Below, one piece after another: positions 35,102 through 47,354 of a stretch of DNA of 64,000 bases (positions are counted from its first letter, which is position 1; every line of letters starts with the position of its first letter). Under the pieces are notes generated by a model that worked only from the letters and a program-made list of their open reading frames with translations, did no database searches and was not told where the DNA came from. Made by a program: the position numbers and the translations under genes. The stretch is from Alitta virens (taxonomy: Eukaryota; Annelida; Polychaeta; Phyllodocida; Nereididae): the NCBI GenBank assembly GCA_932294295.1, contig OW028580.1:7655374-7719373 (forward strand), given 5' to 3'.

Positions 35102-35573
35102 GACAGTGGGGGCCGATCACCATTGATGCAGTCATGGCTGCAAGCATAATTGGAGCTGTCATAGGATCTGTAATAGAAAGCATTGGAGATTATCATGGCA
35201 CTGCTAAAATATGTGAGGTACAAACAGATGAATGTGATTAACTACTGTGATGACATCGCACACTTTAATGAACAACCTGTTGACTGGAAGTATACATGTA
35301 TGAAGTTTTCTCATGTTAACCAGGTGGCAGCACCTCCGAAACATGCAAGTAACAGAGGAATTCTGATAGAGGGCATCTGCAGTCTGTTTTCCGGTCTATT
35401 TGGAGCAGCTCATGCAACGACATCTATCAGCAGTATCACAGGATTTATTGGTTACACTGGGGTAAGAAAAATACAACAATTAAAATTGTCCAAATGTTTT
35501 CACCCAACACAAAATTGAGGAAAATAGCAAAATATTATCTTAATTCCCATGTGGCCATTTGTTATGGCCATAA

Positions 35574-35712
35574 CCAGATAGCATTTCAAATTTTATCAAT
35601 GTCGATCCAATGTCGGTCCAATGTCGGTCCAATGTCGGTGATGTTGAGACGATGTTGTACTGATGGCGGCTGATAAAGAAATGATGCTGGTCCGATTTGG
35701 AATGCTGTCTAG
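35574..35712. mobile_element. CCAGATAGC-family inverted-repeat element
   Basis: Runs from CCAGATAGCATTTCAAAT to GATTTGGAATGCTGTCTAG, with three tandem CAATGTCGGTC words in the core. It lies in an SLC23 intron. Confidence 0.75.
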
Positions 35713-38114
35713 TCAGTGAAAAAATTAATTGAAACTATTTCACTATCCTTTAGAAGTTGGGCAGGATCTCTGCCAAGTTTTTGTGTATGTGGGCCCTATT
35801 TAGAGATTATTGGGAAAGTCTCAAATCATCCATACTGTCAATGCAATGTACTCGGACTCAAAGTTTATAATCTCATCATAACGTCTGTCTATAATAACTA
35901 TTCATAATACTAGGCAAGACCAGTGGCTTTGATGAAATACAATACGACACATGATACAGAAGATGCTTACCCAATCTGAGACTGGGCCATTGACGTTTTA
36001 TTTACGATGGAAATCCCAATGTCTACGCTGACTGTACTTTTCCTTATTTACTGTATTAACATTTATTACGTGAAAGGTCTGAGGTTCTGACCCCGAACCC
36101 CATCTTCTATTTGCCACACCTTTGAGAACAAGCATCATAAAATATCGCTTGAAAAATTCTTATCAAACCATCTTTGATTACAGTAATATTTGGCCATTTA
36201 TGTGATGTTTAAATTTCAGAATGCCACCAGAGTTTCATGGCAAGTAGCGTCAATTGTTCTGATCATTTTTGGGATTTTTGGCAAATTTGGGGCAGCTCTA
36301 GCTACAGTTCCCCAGCCAATTGTAGGAGATATTACAGTCGTTGGTTTAAGAATGTGTTTTTCAGTGACAATCAGCAATATAAACCTGATTAATATGGTGG
36401 TAAGTTTTGCGATTTCTAATTTTCCACCAAAACTTGTTTATTCTTTATTAAATAATATATTATGAAGAAATGTCTTTGAAGTATGTTGTGAGGCACTGGC
36501 CAGTTTTATGCTTGTACCGTTCCAAAAAAAATGAACTTATAAATGTTCATTTTCACTATCAATTTTACTGATAATTAATTAATGTTGATGTCAAGGTGGA
36601 TACACCAAATGTTGTGAACTTTCTAAGAGCATCCCATTGTATTTTTAAGTTTATAGTATTAGTTCATCTGATTGGTGAGGAGTTTACCGTGCATTTTTTT
36701 TGGGTTGAGGAAAGTATATTGCATGCGGCAAAACCAAGTGCAACATAATCCCTCTGAATGCCAAAAAATTGGATGTTGAATGAGTCAACACTCACGTGAC
36801 AATATTCTCTGATCAGCTGCTGGTGATTGCACAACATACAGTTAGTTTCAGTAAAAACGGTCTGTCAAATTGAACCTAGACAACTTTTGCTATACAATGC
36901 GACCTGCCATTAAACATAACTGTCTTTCTATAGCTGGCTACTCAAAGCTTGATCTAGAAGTACATGCAGCACCATTTGGTGCATAAGTTGAGAGGTATGC
37001 ATATTTTTTAATCTTTTGTTGAAAAGATGCATGTCGATTGCACATACATATTTATGATATATTAGGTAAATTTCTTACATTTACCAAAGTTTATATTTTT
37101 TCAGTGGTGGTAGTTTAAGCCGACTATAAGGTAGAAGTAGACAGAAGCAGCTGGCTTTATGCAGTTACAGTTAGGAATAGGTTGCTACAGCTGTCTAGAG
37201 TCGACCATATTTTATGAAACTAACTGTAGGTAATCTGTGCAAAATACCCAGATGTCGACTGGTAACTATGCCTTCAGATAGTTGCCAGTGCTGTTCAGAG
37301 AATACAGTGTATTTCGTCCAATATTTCAGTCATCAAGAAACCAGATGATTCTGGGCACAGCATTTGTTCTAGGTGTCAGTCTACCAATACAAGTATGATT
37401 TCTTTGGCCTAGAAAAATATATCATTGGTTCTGGTGACCCGAACAATACTGTGTTACACCAGTCGTGGATGAGAAATAAAATTACATGAGATAAATCTAG
37501 TTTGTCTGGAAACAACCATAACTTTACTTCTACTCAACATATTTTACAAAATTGGAGCACATTCGGAAAGCTCAGAATTAGCTGCAATAATATGAAAAGT
37601 TTGTAGATATCATATAAAAAAATTATTTCCCCTGCCTATCGACCTTATCAGGGGCTGATCACCGCAATCATACTATATTTTTTTTATATCTGGCGTCTAG
37701 ACCTATCACAGAATAGATCTATAATTGATATGGTTTGTTTCAAATGTCAGATATATATATCGAAGTCTTTGTTTGAGAGTGAATGTAATTAGGTCAAGGA
37801 CCCAGACGGAGTAGTTTTGCTGACTCTTTGATTCGATTGGTGTTCAATTATGAAGAACCCGTCGGGGGCCTCTTGACTTATTTTAATGTATTCGACCCCG
37901 AAATTCTCATGCTCAACTAACCTAGGCAGTATTCACCCTAATTTTGGGTTAAAATCCTTGGTTACAACTTCTAAAGTTTATAAATTAAAGATTTAGGCAT
38001 AATTAAACTTGTAACTATGGAGTATTACTGCAGTAAAAAAAGTAAACATATTGCGTTCACTGCTCAGGTGAGCTATTTATAGAACACAGAGCCTATACTT
38101 AAAAAAAAAAGTAA

Positions 38115-38205
38115 CAGATTTGGTGGCACAGTGAATAAGGCGCTCGACATTGTGAGTGTGATACTTTACTGACAGTGGTTCAAATCCGGCTCAGTGAATT
38201 TTTTT
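38115..38205 (+). repeat. tRNA-like sequence, probably SINE-derived
   Basis: GTGGCACAGTGAATAAGGCG resembles a tRNA 5' half and GTGGTTCAAATCCGGC a B box. The middle is irregular and no convincing cloverleaf forms. It is best read as a tRNA-derived retroposon head. The surrounding 37400-38750 shows no gene. Confidence 0.4.
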
Positions 38206-38810
38206 TCTTTCATTAATTTTTTGTACATTTGAACTGGTCATAGTGGAGCTTCATTGCATAACAAGATGATTCGAGTCTCTGACTAGCATTACGATATCCA
38301 CACTATTTTATGCACATCAATGTCATCATTTGCAGCTATGCGATACGCCCTTTGAACTCGTGCCGCCACTTTAAAACAACAGCCGGAGTCGCGTTTTGAC
38401 CACTATTCAAAAGATAAAATTGTCAGCTCTCAAAGAAACTTTGAAAGTTTGAAATCGGACCAGTATTAACGATTGTAGAGCCACGTGAAGTCAGTTGTCT
38501 GTTCAATCCACAGATACAATCTGTTGCATATCTGTGTTGCTAAGGGCAACGTCAAAGCAACGTCGTCACTTTGGTAAAACAACTCGCCAAAACCAAATAA
38601 TAAATAATTTTCTATCGCAAATTATAAAAATAAATTCTGACAAGAAATATTTAATTGTTTGTAAATCTCCTTCGTAGAAGTTCAGTGAGGACGTTGTATT
38701 GCAGTTTTGTGACGTCATGCAGTGATCTGATTGGTTGATAGATGATAATCGATATTCATGAGTCTTTTTATGCAAAAATTACACAAGATAAAGAAATTGT
38801 GGGATATAAA

Positions 38811-38940
38811 TAAGACCCAAGTGGATATGTGGTATATTTTTATATATTCCCTCACTCGTGGACAGATTGGCTTCAGAATCCTGGCCAATCTGTCCACTTG
38901 TGAGGAATATAAAAATATACTACATAACCATTGGGTCTTA
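38811..38940. mobile_element. Near-perfect 130-bp hairpin element
   Basis: Arms of about 58 bases (TAAGACCCAAGTGGATATGT ... GTGGACAGATTGGC and complement GCCAATCTGTCCACTTGTGA ... CATTGGGTCTTA) enclose a loop of about 12 bases. It is a foldback MITE by appearance. A structured small-RNA precursor is possible but unsupported. Confidence 0.8.
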
Positions 38941-39687
38941 TTATAATATTACATGTAATGATTTCATATATTTGTTCATTTTTCATGTATTGCTGATATT
39001 AACAAAAAGGTGTTTCCAGCATTACAATTAAGCTTTTACTAAGTAAAACTCATACTTAACTTGCTATGTCTCAGTTATATTTACAAATATAAACATTGCT
39101 TTCTTTATCGGCACACATATTAATCATGTTATATAAGCACATTGTATCAATATTTATATTTTACAGCATTTTTTAGAATTAGATGTATAATTGACTTCCT
39201 TTGTTGTTCAACCATGTGTGCATATTTAGTGTTACATTGTAACTTCTTATACATGTATGATCATAATCATTTGTCGTATTACATTCAATCATGTTCTGCC
39301 CACCAGTAATGAGATGTTACATCTTTTTTTATCTTATATAATATGTACTTTAATACATTTGCTTATATAAAGCTTCATTACAAATGATCTTGTATTTACA
39401 TTCCTTTCATTTCACCCCGGACCATTCAACACTTAACTTATTTGCTTAGCGCCATCATGGAGCCTCCTGATGGCTCCATGGTCCCAATATCATGTACAAT
39501 GACTGCTGTCTACTGCTAATGTTGTTCACGTTGCCAGATATCTATTCCTTTTTTTTTTAAAGAATTTTCTTGTTCTAGACCTTTCAAGCATGAAAAATTA
39601 ATGGTCAAAAAGTATTTAGAATGAGTCGCCCCTACAATGCTACAATATTGCTTCTATATAAATCGTAACATTGTCATTCGTTGCAGA

Positions 39688-39830
39688 TTTAATAGACCTG
39701 GCAACAAAATTCCAGAGGATGTCATGTGAATACAACTCTCAGTGGCGAGGGAACTGCCTTAACCAATGGGAGTCCTGCATTCACATGACGTCCTCAGGAG
39801 GTTTGCTTCCAAGTCCATGAAATCATCTGC
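39688..39830. mobile_element. Palindromic element, family N
   Basis: Contains AGGATGTCATGTGAATAC and, inverted, GCATTCACATGACGTCCTC, flanked by AATAGACCTGG and CTTCCAAGTCCATGAAAT. The pattern is the same as at 30956-31082. The rest of 38941-40020 is AT-rich without a recognisable gene. Confidence 0.6.
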
Positions 39831-40324
39831 AAAAAAATGCACGTAGTTTTGTGAAAGTATCGCAAAGCACTTATTCAATTATTTCTATGTATGTGTATTT
39901 TGGACAAAATTATAGTTGCAACTCACTCTCATGGTATTTCATAGGATAGGCCTACTTGTTGTTACGGTGAATGGTGCATGTAATGTATCAAGTCCTTAAC
40001 CTCAATTGTGAATGTCGAGCTATTTTTTTATTTTTAGGAGTGTATACTCTGGACCAAGTCATCGTAGTGTTTGTTTCCAATGCTCCTCTCTTGGGTGGAC
40101 TGGTAGGATTTGTACTGGATAATATAATTCCAGGTAACCCGTTTTAGGAATGTCTGAAGACAAAAATATCAGGGGAGTAGCTGGGGGGGGGGGGGGGGGG
40201 AGGGGGATTTAGGAGGATCAAACAACTCACCTGTTGGACTGAGATTAAATGAATTACAGTAACTTGGCATATTGTAAAATATACCTGTAGCCAGTATAGG
40301 CTCTGCACGGCAGATGATGATCAG

Positions 40325-40735
40325 TAAACCCCTACAGCTCGGTGGCCTTATGGTTTATTCCACATTGCTGAAGGTCTTGAGACCCAGGTTCAAATCCCAT
40401 GCCCAGGCACTCTTCATAAGCTACACCCAGATAGCATTCCAAATCGGGCCTGCGTCGTTTCTATGTCGGCCACCATCGGTACAACATCGTTTCAACATCA
40501 CCGATGTTGCGCCGATGTTGAAACGATTTGGAATGCTATCTAGGCATCCCAGCTCGATCACATGAGACATTAAATTGGAGGCGCCTTGTACTCAGTGTCT
40601 ATGCCGACACAAGTAAAATACCCCACCCACGGGGTAAGTGTGTATCATGGTGGGGACAACAAGCCTTATCATCTCATCATTATGTCTGCCTGTGGCAGCT
40701 AGTCCTATAAGCTAAGTATAAGACAATGACCAGCT
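40325..40735 (+). mobile_element. SINE family 2 interrupted by a CCCAGATAGC element
   Basis: The SINE head (CTCGGTGGCCTTATGGTTTA, B box GGTTCAAATCCC) and GCACTCTTCATAAGCTACA lie before 40426. The body resumes at 40547 (TCCCAGCTCGATCACATGAG, TTAAATTGGAGGCGCC, TTATCATCTCATCATTATGT). The intervening 40426-40544 is a complete inverted-repeat element from CCCAGATAGCATTCCAAAT to ATTTGGAATGCTATCTAGG, flanked by CA on both sides. The copy at 28062-28380 gives the empty site GCTACATCCC with a single CA. Confidence 0.8.
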
Positions 40736-41377
40736 GCTTCAAGATCCTAAGTTTTTTTAATTGCGTAAAAGAGGAGACCTACCTCGACTGTTCCTTCAAG
40801 TAAATCCAAAAAACGGTTGGTAGGCTAATATTTTTTACTTGTAAAGACATTCGATTTCTTTCTTATGAAATAATAATGATCTTTCATAAGACATAAACAA
40901 ATCAACAGTGTGAAGCCAATTTTTTATTTTTTATTATACCTCCAGGTACTGAAAAAGAGAGAGGGAAGGCAGACTTAAACAAAATTTATCCAGCAGACTT
41001 TGAAAAAGGCCTCCAACAAAGACTGAGTTATGCGCCATATAATACTGGCTTTTTTAGACATTTGAGTCGGTTTAAAATTGTCCGATTTCTTCCTTTTCTT
41101 CCTGACAAATGTGATATGGACCGAGAAACCCAAAAAAAAAAGAAAAAGAAAAATACAACACAGCAGTTTCTTACTCTTATATTTTTAATATAAATGATAA
41201 ATGACACTTAGAAATAAATTCAAGCCCTCGTGTCTTGAATGATATTTTGCTGCCCGTATTTCTTATCCATTTCTTTGTATGTGCTTATTTTCTAAAACTT
41301 TCAAAAATATATTGTATTTAAACCAAAATATGAAAATAAATCTTGGTGGCACAATATATCCAGCCAAATTGTGTACT

Positions 41378-42061
41378 GTAGTATGTTTGATACATAATAT
41401 TTCTTGGAAAGCTGTAGTATGTTTGATAGATAATATTTCTTGGAAAGCTGTAGTATGTTTGATACATAATATTTCTTGGAAAGCTGTAGTATGTTTGATA
41501 GATAATATTTCTTGGAAAGCTGTAGTATGTTTGATAGATAGTATTTCTTGGAAAGCTGTAGTATGTTTGATACATAATATTTCTTGGAAAGCTGTAGTAT
41601 GTTTGATACATAATATTTCTTGGAAAGCTGTAGTACGTTTGATAGATAATATTTCTTGGAAAGCTGTAGTACGTTTGATAGATAATATTTCTTGGAAAGC
41701 TGTAGTATGTTTGATAGATAATATTTCTTGGAAAGCTGTAGTATGTTTGATAGATAATATTTCTTGGAAAGCTGTAGTATGTTTGATAGATAATATTTCT
41801 TGGAAAGCTGTAGTATGTTTGATACATAATATTTCTTGGAAAGCTGTAGTATGTTTGATAGATAATATTTCTTGGAAAGCTGTAGTATGTTTGATAGATA
41901 ATATTTCTTGGAAAGCTGTAGTATGTTTGATAGATAATATTTCTTGGAAAGCTGTAGTATGTTTGATAGATAATATTTCTTGGAAAGCTGTAGTATGTTT
42001 GATAGATAATATTTCTTGGAAAGCTGTAGTATGTTTGATACATAATATTTCTTGGAAAGCT
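41378..42061. repeat. Nineteen tandem 36-bp units, open on both strands
   Basis: 684 bp equals exactly 19 x 36. The unit reads GTAGTATGTTTGATAGATAA then TATTTCTTGGAAAGCT. Variation is almost limited to GATAGA or GATACA at one position (units 1, 3, 6, 7, 13 and 19 carry the C form), a C in ACGTTT in units 8 and 9, and one further substitution in unit 5. Because 36 is divisible by three and the unit has stop-free frames on both strands, long open frames appear (251 and 284 codons), but there is no other sign of coding. It begins 184 bp after the SLC23 stop. Confidence 0.95.
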
Positions 42062-42464
42062 AATGCAATACAATCGTATTTTTTAAATATAGTTATCTAT
42101 GATTTTTTATTTTTTTTTGTGAGAATATCATAATTTTATAATGTATTTTTCAATCTCATCTCATCCCATCTCGTCTCATCAATTATCACAATTATTTCAA
42201 TATCAAATATATATGATATGCATATTCATTAAACTAGTATTGACGTGAATGTTTGTTGTATATACAATTGATTTCCATTTTCATTTTCACCATGGTTTGA
42301 ATAATAAAAAAGTCCACAAATAATCACATTTCATTTCATTGGACATAAAAGCACTTGCAATGTAAACAAATCGGCAATTTTTGATGGCATGAAAAATTAA
42401 TTGATAGAGGATGTTTATTAATTTTATAGAGATAGAGTGAACCTAGCAAGCCCTGGTGGGTTTC

Positions 42465-42735
42465 AATCAGCTTTTTTAGAAGACAATGCAGCTCTAATGG
42501 TCCGCTACTTGTCCAGCTCTGCTGAAGGTCCTGGGTTCGATCCCCGGTCCGGGCACTCTTCATGAGCTACATGATACATTAAATTAGAGGTGCCTTGTCC
42601 TAGATGTCTATGCTGAGGCAAGTAGAAGACCCCACTCATGGGTTAAATGTGTAACATGGTGTGTACTCCAGGCCTTATCATCTCATCATAACGTCTGCCT
42701 CTGGCAGCTGGTCATATAAGCTGAGTCAGCTTCTG
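42465..42735 (+). mobile_element. SINE family 2 copy
   Basis: Has a degenerate head with B box GGGTTCGATCCCC, then GGGCACTCTTCATGAGCTAC, ACATTAAATTAGAGGTGCC, GATGTCTATGCTGAGGCAAG, CCTTATCATCTCATCATAAC and CTGCCTCTGGCAGCTGG. It ends near CTTCTGACCCAG. Confidence 0.75.
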
Positions 42736-45700
42736 ACCCAGTATAGCATTGAGGCATCAATAAAGGACAGTTGAAACCCAATATTTTAAAGTCCCCCAAA
42801 TTAAAATATTTTTGGTTGTAAGATCACAAAATTTCAAAGTAAACTATTTCTAAATTAAGACCAAGCACGTATGCATATTAAGAACACAGTTGTTTTGAGA
42901 AGTGCTAGGGTCCAATGGCAATTGTACGCACTAATTAATGAAAATATTGAATTGAATTATCCAATGACACTCTGGATGGAGCTCAAGTTGGTTAATGCTG
43001 TTTGGAGGCCCCAGGAAACCCATGGGAGGTTGTCATAATTCCTGAAAACATCAAATATGTGTCTTATATATTATAATGATTGGTTAATATTTTAGCACAG
43101 TCACTGAAGAATAAAAAAAAGTCAAAAAAGATGATTTTCTAAAGAAGACCTTAAGCCATTTTGGGTAAAATTAGAAATTTTTACTTTAAAAAAAAAACCC
43201 CTTTACTATGCTAGTGGATATGTTTTGGTAGCAAAATGTGTGAAATAAAGTGTTTTATCGGGTTCCAGGGGCACTTTTCGAAATTTGCTTATGTAACCCC
43301 ATAATTTTGAGAATTTTTGCAGTGGCGGGAACATTTTTTAATGTTTTCAGGGGGTCAATTATGACAACCTCCCATTGGTCTCCAGGGGCCTCCAAACAGC
43401 ATTAACCTAAAAAAGAGAGGAACGATCGAGGGACTTGGTAAATGTAATTTTAGCTTTGATTCCTGCTTCTTTTTTTTCTCTCTTAACTTTCAGTGATAGT
43501 CACAGAGCGTAAGTACAGATAATATTTTCTTCCTTCTTATGAAATGGATGGCCTTAATATTTACATTGAACTCACGCCTATCCCACAGTTGTCACATTTG
43601 TCAAAAATATGCTTCCAGAGCTTTCTTGAATGTGAGAGCGTGACTTTGTTTTTTATTGTTTTATGTGTGGTGTTTCTGGGGGGGATGAGGCTAGGGGGGC
43701 GAGGGGTGGGTACACCGCCCTTCCCCCCCTGGTGATCTTATGCTTTCGGTAGGCAGTGTCCATGCAAAAACACTACATCGTACAAAGCTTGAGTCATGAT
43801 ACTTTTCTTTTATTACATATTGTTATGTTTGGGGGGAGAGGGGGCGGGGTCCATAGTGGCAACTAAAGCATTAAAGGAGTCTCCATACATACTTTATTTT
43901 TATTTTTCATAATACAGAGCAATATCTCTGTTGCAATAACAAAATTGCCTAACCAACATTTTCAAACGTTATTTATTTCTATAACAAAAAACTAATGTGA
44001 CTCACAACACCGAATGTCGCATCATAGTTGAATGGCTGGTGGTTCATAAATAGTTCTTTATACTGAAGTCACCGTGATATTTTTTTACAATCTCATGGAC
44101 TATATGTCCAGATAGATTGTTGTGAAATAGGACATAAACATATCAACTTTCCTAAAAAAAAAGAAGAAAAAAAAAAGTGTGTCTGCTTGAATCCATCCAT
44201 TTCTTACAGCCAATTTCTTACACTTGGAAACTAAACTCAGAGTTCATCATGTGATATCTACCAAGATTCCTAGTGGCTGAAAGATTGCCATAACCAATGA
44301 GATTCCTGGATTCACATGACGTCCTCTACTGAAGCATAGTTTCTAAGTCAATGAAAGTGGCTGGTCAAGTACAAGTATTTCGACTGCAGTATGATCGTCA
44401 TTGCTGCAGTGCAAATATCGAGGTTTCCAAGTGATATTTTGAAAAATTATTTTGAGGAATGGCAAATTTCAATGACGCCAAAATTCATCTGACAAGCCGA
44501 TGCTGCCCTCAACACAAGCTAGAGATTTGACCACAACTGCAGCTGAAGTTGCACGCTAAAGGATCCATATCATAAAAAGTTTTGGGCAGAACAACGTGTA
44601 CAGAAATGTTGCTAATAACCCATGACAACTTCTCTCCGTACCTATTAACTTAAAAGCACCCATCTTTCAAATGAAAATTTTTTGCCATCTTGTCATCATT
44701 AAGGCCATTTATTATGGCCACGGAGAAGCAGCAGAAATTACAACGGAGGATATAGCAAAATTCTGGTTACTTAATTGGTTCCAAAAACTGTTTTTATCAG
44801 CTGCAAAGTTGGGCTTTGACCAGTTGCTAACATTTCTGTTCATGTTGCGATGCTCCATACCATTCGTGGCAAAATATGCCCAAAAAAAGAAAGAACAAAT
44901 AAGGTGGACATTTGTTATGGATCAAAGCATAGGCATAAGCTCCCAAGGGAGTTGAGAAAGGCTAAAGTTTAAACAGTCCTGCAGTACTTTTTTTTAAACC
45001 AGTTTATACCACCAGAAATCACGTTATTGTCAAATTCCATGTCTGATGGTAATACTCCAGTGAAACAAAAGAGAAAATTGTCACTAAAATGTACTCGTGT
45101 AAAACATTGTATGAAATGAAATATGAGCTAGGTATCTTAGTCAGTGAAACACGTTTTTATGGATTGTAATTTGCAACCATTGAAAGAAAAATGTTGTGTT
45201 ACTTTGTACCAGCCTATGTTATTTACGTATTTCCTCAGATCCGGAAGTTAAAGAAGGTGTTTTGAAACTTGGTTTTCTGCAGAATGACAACTTTGTTAGT
45301 CTAGTTTTAAGTGTTTATCAATTAAAAGCTTCACGTTGCATTTTACTTGTCGTTTGATTGGATTAAAAAGCAATGGAAATTTGAGTATTTTCACTGCTCC
45401 ACATCAGTTGAAACGTTTAAAATTACAAATAAGGCAGTATTTTTGAAATAATTATATAAAGATTAAAAAATTGGCACCAAGTTTTTTTTTAGTCTCCAGA
45501 TAGTCATGTGTATCATTACAATTAAACGTGAACTGATTTTTTCGCCATTATTGCTAGGATAATAATAAATATTCGTTTTCTCAAATTTGCTATAATTATG
45601 AACTGCAATTATACGTATTTGTCTATTTACCTCACAGTGAAATATATTTCAGATTAATGAGTATGAAGAATGTTATCTTATTATATGTCAATTTTAAGAT

Positions 45701-46890
45701 TAATAAAAGTTATTAAACGGCATGATAATATCATTTGCATGTATGGTAATATACAGATATAATGATTAGTGATACTATAGACAAATGTCAAGTTGAATCT
45801 TGACTCTTATATTTGCACAAATGCAGTTCCGTATGGAGAAAGATAGTTTATATTCATTAAACATGTTTATAAGAAGTTAAGAGTCCATGTCAATTTACAA
45901 ATCATCCTCTTGGATCTACCTTTAAAAGAGAAAATAGCAGCGTTATGGATGACTCATTGTTGGGATTTAGTTAATTTATGAGGCAAGAAAAAAAAAACCC
46001 ACAGAATGCTTTCATTTTGTGAAACGTTTTTGCCACACGTGATTTCCACTTGGCTTAACATTTAGTGTGCACTCTTTTCTCGAAGGCATTGGAGCTGGAA
46101 AAGTGGACTTCCCAGAATTTCCAAAGGCGACTTTGCAGTTGTTTATCAGAAAACGAAAAGAATGAAAAACGCATACAAAATAGTACTAAACTTTAATAAA
46201 AATTTATAAAAATTTACAAAGAAAAATAATGGAAAGTTCCGCGTTGACCAAGTTGAGACAATTATCTTATATATAAGTTGCCAAAATGTTATGCTTGTGC
46301 GTTTAAAGAAATTCGTAAATACTTAAAAACTCAGTCGTGCATATCATTTATTTTAAAACTTTAAATAACAATTTTCCAAAGTACTTGAACTATTTCGCTG
46401 TAAGTACTCCAACTCATATTGACTCAGTAAGACATGAATTGATAGTGCCATTTATGAGATTAAGTAGTTAAATGACCTGAATTGTGAAATAAGATCATAC
46501 AGCGTGTAAGAAAGGATTACATTTTTAACGTTTGAAAAGATATTAAGAGAATATTTAAGAGCCGTAGATATGTCAGAATTGATTTAATAGGTTATACTTT
46601 ATTATGTAATGGCTTATTAAGAATTTTATAATATATCGTGTAAGTACCAACAGCCAGTATAAGGCATCAAATTGCTACACGTTTATTCCCTCTGTTTTAG
46701 TGTCATATGCTTTAAGGAATTTAATCTTGAAATAAACTTGATTTTGAATTGAATTGAAAAATGAACCCCACCTCGCTATTAAGGCCTCCTCCATATTAGG
46801 CCTACACGTTTCTACCAAACTATGTTCATGCCATCGTATTTTAGTCACTGTTAGATATTTTAAGAGTATTCTGAGTATACTTGCAGCCAT
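42736..46890. other. Unique AT-rich DNA without a supported gene
   Basis: I see no conserved exons. An open frame at 44671-44955 (94 codons) has no recognisable domain and may be chance. A family N relic with GGATTCACATGACGTCCTC lies at 44262-44368. Two C/G-rich stretches occur at about 43680 and 43830. The phrase GGTCCAATGG ... CTCCAAACAGCATTAACC near 42910-43410 partly repeats as its complement (42992-43035 against 43365-43405), suggesting another old inverted-repeat element. Confidence 0.4.
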
Positions 46891-46894
46891 CACT

Positions 46895-47354
46895 GCTTGA
46901 ACCCCCGACCTTGGGCATACGCATCTCATCTCATCTCATCTCATCTCATCTCATCTCATCTCATCTCATCTCATCTCATCTCATCTCATCTCATCTCATC
47001 TCATCTCAACTCAACTCAACTCAACTCATCTCAACTCTAGCCTGGCAGCAGTCCTGTCATTTTTCGTGGTATTTTGCAACAGGAGGTTGAATAATTTTTG
47101 TCCAGACAGTGACAACGTTGATTGTGGAAAAATAACAGCATGTCAAGGTTAGTAATAGTGTGTGCACTCACTATTTTTTAGTTAGATAATGATAGATAGG
47201 AAGGCTGTAAAACTGTGTGCACATATTACGAAATAAACATGCGGCTTGGCCCTCATTCTGCAAACTCGGACGCAAATGAGGCCTATGCTTGCGTGGCTAA
47301 CTCAACTCATCTCATCTCATCTCATCTCATCTCATCTCATCTCATCTCATCTTA
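46895..47354. repeat. (TCATC)n microsatellites seeded in a SINE fragment
   Basis: A pentanucleotide array covers 46922-47037 (turning to CTCAA near its end), with a second at 47301-47354. The first starts immediately after TTGAACCCCCGACCTTGGGC-ATACG, which matches the tRNA-like part of the SINE at 48405-48540. A weaker CTCATC patch is at 42151-42180. No gene is recognised in the surrounding 47355-48400. Confidence 0.85.

Larger units (their letters stand above)
31960..41193 (+). pseudogene. SLC23-type nucleobase/ascorbate transporter, apparently degenerate
   Basis: Exons matching SLC23 lie in correct order with GT-AG edges: 31960-32172 (start ATG 31987; EDRPAWYITIILGLQ before TM1), 33768-33847, 34573 to about 34750 (FLMRFIGPLTVIPTIGLIG), 35102-35217 (VIESIGDYHGTAK), 35324-35461 (ASNRGILIEGICSLFSGLFG), 36220-36399, 37330-37392, 40038-40133 (LLGGLVGFVLDNIIPG) and 40946-41193 (C-terminal tail to TAA). 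Intact members move ascorbate or nucleobases across the plasma membrane with sodium or protons. Exon 34573 has two in-frame TGA codons, at GMV-TGA-FLMRF and NLNA-TGA-YQWG. I could not find exons for TM1-4, for the segment after TM6, or a short exon near 38-40 kb. The NAT signature Asn appears to be Ile (SSITGFIG). Unidentified divergent exons cannot be excluded. Confidence 0.7.

Noticed and set aside
41378..42061. Possible CRISPR-like array
   Set aside because: The units are contiguous with no unique spacers, in a eukaryotic intron-bearing locus. It is a minisatellite.
41318..42133. 251- and 284-codon open frames on both strands
   Set aside because: They are created by a stop-free 36-bp tandem unit whose period is divisible by three. 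There is no codon-level evidence of selection and no domain.
43490..43520. Extra 3' exon of SLC23 (acceptor TTTCAG before GTGATAGTCACAGAGC)
   Set aside because: The exon at 40946-41193 already ends the protein with a proper tail and TAA, and the candidate is only about 17 bases with no supporting similarity.
44671..44955. 94-codon open frame as a possible gene
   Set aside because: No recognisable domain, no splice context and no paralogue seen in the window. It may be chance.
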